Shown: piece after piece, positions 60,412-64,000 of the stretch
How the letters are laid out: each line of letters starts with the position of its first letter
Numbering within the stretch: position 1 is the first letter of the stretch
Assembly: GCA_003260075.1 (NCBI GenBank)
Contig: QLIY01000285.1
Coordinates: forward strand, 107,646 to 171,645
Direction: 5' to 3'
Length of the DNA stretch: 64,000 nucleotides
Source: Phallusia mammillata
Lineage: Eukaryota > Chordata > Ascidiacea > Phlebobranchia > Ascidiidae
Notes under the pieces: model-generated
Told to the model about the DNA's origin: nothing
What the model saw: only the letters and a program-made list of their open reading frames with translations
The model's database searches: none
Translations under genes and position numbers: made by a program

Positions 60412-62064
60412 TCTGGACATTTTACTTTGAATTAAACCGCTTTTGTTGCAGTGACACCTGGTGTAGATGTAGATCAGTGCATTCAGACCAGATGTCCAGA
60501 CTGTGCCGATTGTGACACGTGTTTCGACGAGTGCGAAGCTGGTGAGTAATTTGATCCGCTCACTTGGTTGGTCCCTGCTCATTTTATTATTATTTTGCAA
60601 CGACATAAAAACACTCGAGCAGGGAAATTAGGCACTGCCACTGCCTGACTTAAAAACTAAAAATCAAAAATATACAATATTTTTAACTTAGCCCTTGCTG
60701 GCCTAAAATAAGTAATAAGTTAAACTTCTAATTTGCTGTACAAGAGTGAAGCTAACATGGTACACATAAAATCGCCAGATACGCATGGTACTAATGTCAT
60801 TGCATGGTCCAAGGCGGGACCTTAAAATTTCTAAACGCATTTGGCCAAAAGACTTAAATCAGTTAAAACAACGTCATAAACTAGTCGGGTTAATCAAATA
60901 CATGTTTGGAAAATCTTTTAAAGCAGTATTTTAAAGCTTAGAATTTACTTTGGTGCAAGATGTGTGGAATGTAAACGATAACAAACCAATCTCCAACACA
61001 AAAGTGCTTTAATCTATTTACCCCACAAACCACTTGCACAATTTATTGCTGCTTTTTAACTAAAATAACCCTTCCGTTTCTCAACCTTACTTTTTATCAA
61101 CACGTGTTACTCATGTCGTTCACTTGTCTTTTTCAGAGGGTTTCGCGACGAATCAATGCCGTTGCTTCGGACCTTATGAATTTTTGCTATGAATATAGAA
61201 GACTACCTAGATGCCGACAAACAACCACGTCCCCCCCCCCCGTTGCTTCGGACCTTATGAATTTTTGCTATGAATATAGAAGACTACCCAGATGACGACA
61301 AACAACCAAGCCACCAATCTTCTTTTTTATTGTTATCAAATATTTAAGTAAAACTGTTTTCCAACCTTTTATGCTCTAACTAAACTTTGCTGAATGAATA
61401 CCGTTTCGATGTCATCATAATAAACCAGATATAGGTGATTTGTTTAGCTTTTTTTTAAGTGTAATCAGATTAAAAGCTTTATAGGGTTCACTTAAAATGA
61501 GGGGCTAATGAGGACAAACGCCTTTTTAACAACTAAATGTTCGCATTTACATCGTTTCAAACCTTTCAAAAAACAACGTTGATGTGGGGTTTTGTCGGAT
61601 ACGTTGGTAATATGTGTAACATTTTAGGGCGTTATATGTGTGTCGTTCCAAACTACTGAAAGAAATAGGGGTTTTAAATAAGAGTAGAACCGATGTATTC
61701 TCTGGAAAATTTAAGAATGCGATACGTAAATGCAAACTTATACCCAAAGATTTCTCAAAGTATCCAACGTATTACTGAATTATATCACAAAATGAAGACA
61801 CTAAAGTTTTGTTAGGAGCTTTGTCCAACCCTGCTGACACCATAAAAAATAACAAAACCTATCTTAAAATGTTTAAACAGAAATGCTAATAAGTGCGATT
61901 TAAGTCATTTTTCTAAAATAGAAGTTTTCACGTATTGAAGGTAGAAAGCAATCGCGTACTTTGGACCTCAGGGATTTATGATAAAATGCGTCGAAAAAAT
62001 ATGCCCACTAGGTAGCGTTTCACCCAGCCCATTATTTCCAGTCTGGAAATAATACTATCTAGAG

Positions 62065-62144
62065 CAGGGGTGGCCGAACTGCGGCTCCCGAGCCGCATGC
62101 GGCTCATTGAGCCTTTGATTGCGGCTCTTTGATGCTACACATGC
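62065..62144. mobile_element. Truncated hAT copy ending at N
   Basis: Matches the left 80 bases of the 54448-55069 element (CAGGGGTGGCCGAACTGCGG and on). It is preceded by the same target flank (ATCTAGAG) and stops at the undetermined base 62145. The rest is probably lost at an assembly join rather than deleted. Confidence 0.8.
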
Positions 62145-62825
62145 NTCTGCTGATTGAGGTACGTCATGTGTCACAAATTTATTTACATAGCGTTTGTGAC
62201 GTTGCGCAAATTGGCAGTAAGTGGATACGGCACAAGTGGCTGATGGCAGCATGCCTGTGACTGTCCGCGTCTTTCCTGAAGCACACGTTTGGTTCTGCGC
62301 CTTGCAGTTTTTTGACTTGTTTTTGACTTGTTTTTGTAGCACCAGTCTTTCTATTTTGGAAAATGTCTGGGCCGTGCTTTAAAAAAAGGAAAATATTTGC
62401 TTTGAAACTGACTGACAGCTCCTGGGTATCAGCCGAAAAGCTCAAAAGGTTATTTTTTCAAATATTCGCGTACATGACCATATTATAAACGCAACATCAT
62501 GCATTGAAGATTTTGAAGCTATAATAGATCATTAAGTTTTATGTGTTTGGACAAACTGCTAAGGTGTTTGTCAGTTGCAGTCAAGTTTACGGCAACATTT
62601 TGCTTCTGAAAACTTGCAAACATTTGTTTTCTTTTTTCAAAGCACATTTGACAGTAAAAGCCTCCTATTTTGCGCTATCATTTGCTTTTAACAACACACT
62701 GTAGGCCTTTGACACCTTTTTACCAGCTTGCTCGGTATAGAAATAACTCGTTTTTAATGTTATTGAGAGATATTTTGTTGGACAAATACCTAATTCCCTG
62801 TGTTAAATGTATCTGTTTTTGTTTA

Positions 62826-62990
62826 CCCTCACAGTAATTCTCTTCTGCTCCTTGGCCTCCACTACAAAACAAACGCGAGTTTTTCGTTTTCAGGCAACAA
62901 GTCAAGCAGTAAGTTTTCTCAAATTTGCGTGAAAAATTTACAACACGCATATGAAGCGAAATACTCGTCATGACATGATCTCACGTTTTA
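62826..62990 (-). pseudogene. Fragment E: start of family exon 4 plus intron 3
   Basis: On the minus strand, TTTTGTAG is followed by TGGAGGCCAAGGAGCAGAAG and AGAATTACTGTGAG, the first roughly 37 bases of exon 4. It is preceded by intron 3 sequence like that of A and B (CAACACGCATATG). The exon breaks off after that. A relic of a further family copy. Confidence 0.65.
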
Positions 62991-63481
62991 GGGATTTATG
63001 ATAATATGTGGATGTAAAAAGGCAAAGTGAAAACCTTGTTTGTTGATTTTTGTTCTTAACTGTCACGTTGTGACTTCGGCACTATCCTTTTATGGGACCT
63101 TATTTCTTTTAGTAGTTTGGTACAACACACATAGAACGCCCTAAAATGTTACACATCAACGTATCAAGACAAAGACCCTGCAACAGTGTTTTTGACGGAT
63201 TTAGAACGATATAGTGCGAACATTTGATACTTGTACTCCTCTGTTTGCGTGAACCTTACAATGCTTCTAATTCTATTACACTTAAAACAAATAAAAGTAA
63301 CTGAACAAATAACGAATATATGGTTTATTATGATAAAATCGAAACGGTATTCATTCAGAAAAATTTGGTTACAGCATAAAAGCTTGAAAACAGTTTTACT
63401 TAAATATTTAATACGAATAAAAAGTAGCATTGGTGGTTTGGTTGTTTGTCGTTATCTGCAGCAGGTGGTCTTCTATATTCA

Positions 63482-64000
63482 TTACAAAAATTTATAAGGC
63501 TCGAAGCAACGGCATTGGTTTGTCACGTAACCCTCTGAAATAGAAAAGTGAACGTCATTAGTAAAACGTGTAGATAAAAAGCAAGGTCGGGAAACGAGGT
63601 TATTTTAGTTAAAAAGCAGCAATAGATTGTGAAAGTGTTATGTGGGGTAAAAATAAGCACTTTTGTGTTAGGCTTGGTTTGTTATTGTTTACATTTCACA
63701 CATCTTGCACCACAGTAAATTTTAAGCTGTAAAATACTACTTTAAACGATTTTCCAAACACGTATTTGATTCACCCGTCTCGTTTATGATGTTGTTTTAA
63801 CTGATTTACGTCTTTTGGCCAAATGCGTTTAGAAATTTTTAGGTCGCGCCATGAACCGTGCAAACCCATCAGTACCAAGCGTTCCTGACGATTTCATGTG
63901 TACCGTGTTAGCTTTACTCAAGCACGCCAATAAATTCGCAGGGTATGACCAACCAAATGAGCGGACCAAGTACTCACCAGCTCCACAATCGTCAAAACAC
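63482..64000 (-). CDS. Cysteine-rich family, copy D (3' end, runs off the window)
   Basis: The last exon 63482-63534 reads GYVTNQCRCFEPYKFL then TAA, homologous to gene A exon 8. The preceding exon enters at 63978-64000 with a GTGAGT donor and reads CFDDCGA, matching the end of exon 7. The intron between carries the same conserved intron sequence as A, B and C (about 63800-63925), and an AATAAA signal lies at 63324-63329. Only about 25 residues are visible, so integrity cannot be judged. Confidence 0.7.

Larger units (their letters stand above)
57486..61192 (+). pseudogene. Cysteine-rich family, copy C: eight exons, disrupted
   Basis: Exons 57486-57534, 57724-57833, 58365-58526, 58645-58896 (or 58900), 59367-59503, 59874-59960, 60452-60541 and 61137-61192 (ending YEFLL then TGA). 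They follow gene A exon for exon. Exon 1 has a shorter signal peptide (MLKVLLALVLEYQQ). Exon 2 starts ACQKWCFTK and then becomes an 81-base C tract before its donor. Exon 5 lacks one base compared with A, which would hit TAA if spliced at the family donor. Using the GT four bases further into the intron (GCAA|GTGCAA) keeps the frame. Exon 6 has TAG (59900-59902) where A has GAG, directly after KCVFQC. Exon 7 keeps all six cysteines. Either a recent pseudogene or one allele that is defective; a shortened five-module product remains possible. Confidence 0.75.
61193..63481. other. Region between copies C and D with fragment E
   Basis: Contains a duplicate of the copy C last exon (61242-61310, after C tract 61231-61241). 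It also has a segment matching copy B intron 3 and its hAT (61979-62144) that stops at an N (62145), a block related to 50.3-50.8 kb (62500-62800), and a piece of exon 4 with intron 3 (62826-62990). No complete gene. Confidence 0.6.

Noticed and set aside
1..64000. CRISPR array, bacterial operons, phage or integrated virus
   Set aside because: Coding sequences are split by GT-AG introns. I saw no regularly spaced short repeats and no viral replication or capsid frames.

Overview
The window is animal nuclear DNA: AT-rich, with short GT-AG introns, tRNA-derived SINEs and many short hAT-type DNA transposons. Two things point to an ascidian tunicate of the Ciona kind, although I have no species marker. 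Genes are compact, and stretches of sequence recur as two copies differing by a few percent, as expected from the two haplotypes of a very polymorphic individual. This species call is inference. The anchor is a complete 13-exon Frizzled Wnt receptor on the minus strand (14.25-32.88 kb). It was rebuilt exon by exon, with all splice phases agreeing, to 579 residues.

Layout. 0-2.6 kb holds no recognised gene. 2.6-6.2 kb is a minus-strand two-pass membrane protein gene (possibly TMEM249-like). 8.06-9.54 kb is a minus-strand gene for a 171-residue four-pass membrane protein. 9.5-14.2 kb is mostly non-coding. 14.25-32.88 kb is the Frizzled gene, with one 12-kb intron that holds a hAT element and two open stretches that look like membrane-protein exons. 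32.9-39.1 kb is intergenic, with stacked haplotype copies. 39.08-40.68 kb is a second minus-strand gene, a partial duplicate of Frizzled exons 1-4. It encodes only a signal peptide and Wnt-binding cysteine-rich domain (CRD) and then stops, so it is a candidate soluble Wnt decoy beside its parent receptor.

From 41.9 kb to the end lies a multicopy family of secreted cysteine-rich proteins that I do not recognise. Copy A (41.89-46.77 kb, minus) is intact: 8 exons, 318 residues and 37 cysteines. Every intron is phase 1 and every internal exon is a multiple of three. Copy B (51.8-54.1 kb, minus) keeps only exons 4-8 and has a frameshift. Copy C (57.5-61.2 kb, plus) has all 8 exons but a stop in exon 6, a one-base loss in exon 5 and an exon 2 overwritten by a C tract. 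Copy D (63.48 kb to beyond the end, minus) enters at the right edge, and a fragment E lies near 62.8 kb. hAT elements, SINEs and large direct and inverted duplications sit between the copies.

An assembly pattern overlies everything. About 40 pure G or C tracts, most 10-11 bases and some 20-81, nearly all sit where sequence restarts as a slightly diverged second copy, and one replaces part of an exon. Only C tracts occur in 1-15.3 kb, only G in 17.8-52.0 kb and only C in 55.7-61.2 kb. I read them as gap placeholders written as G, seen as C where a block was reverse-complemented, with unmerged haplotype copies on either side. Gene structures should be read with this in mind.
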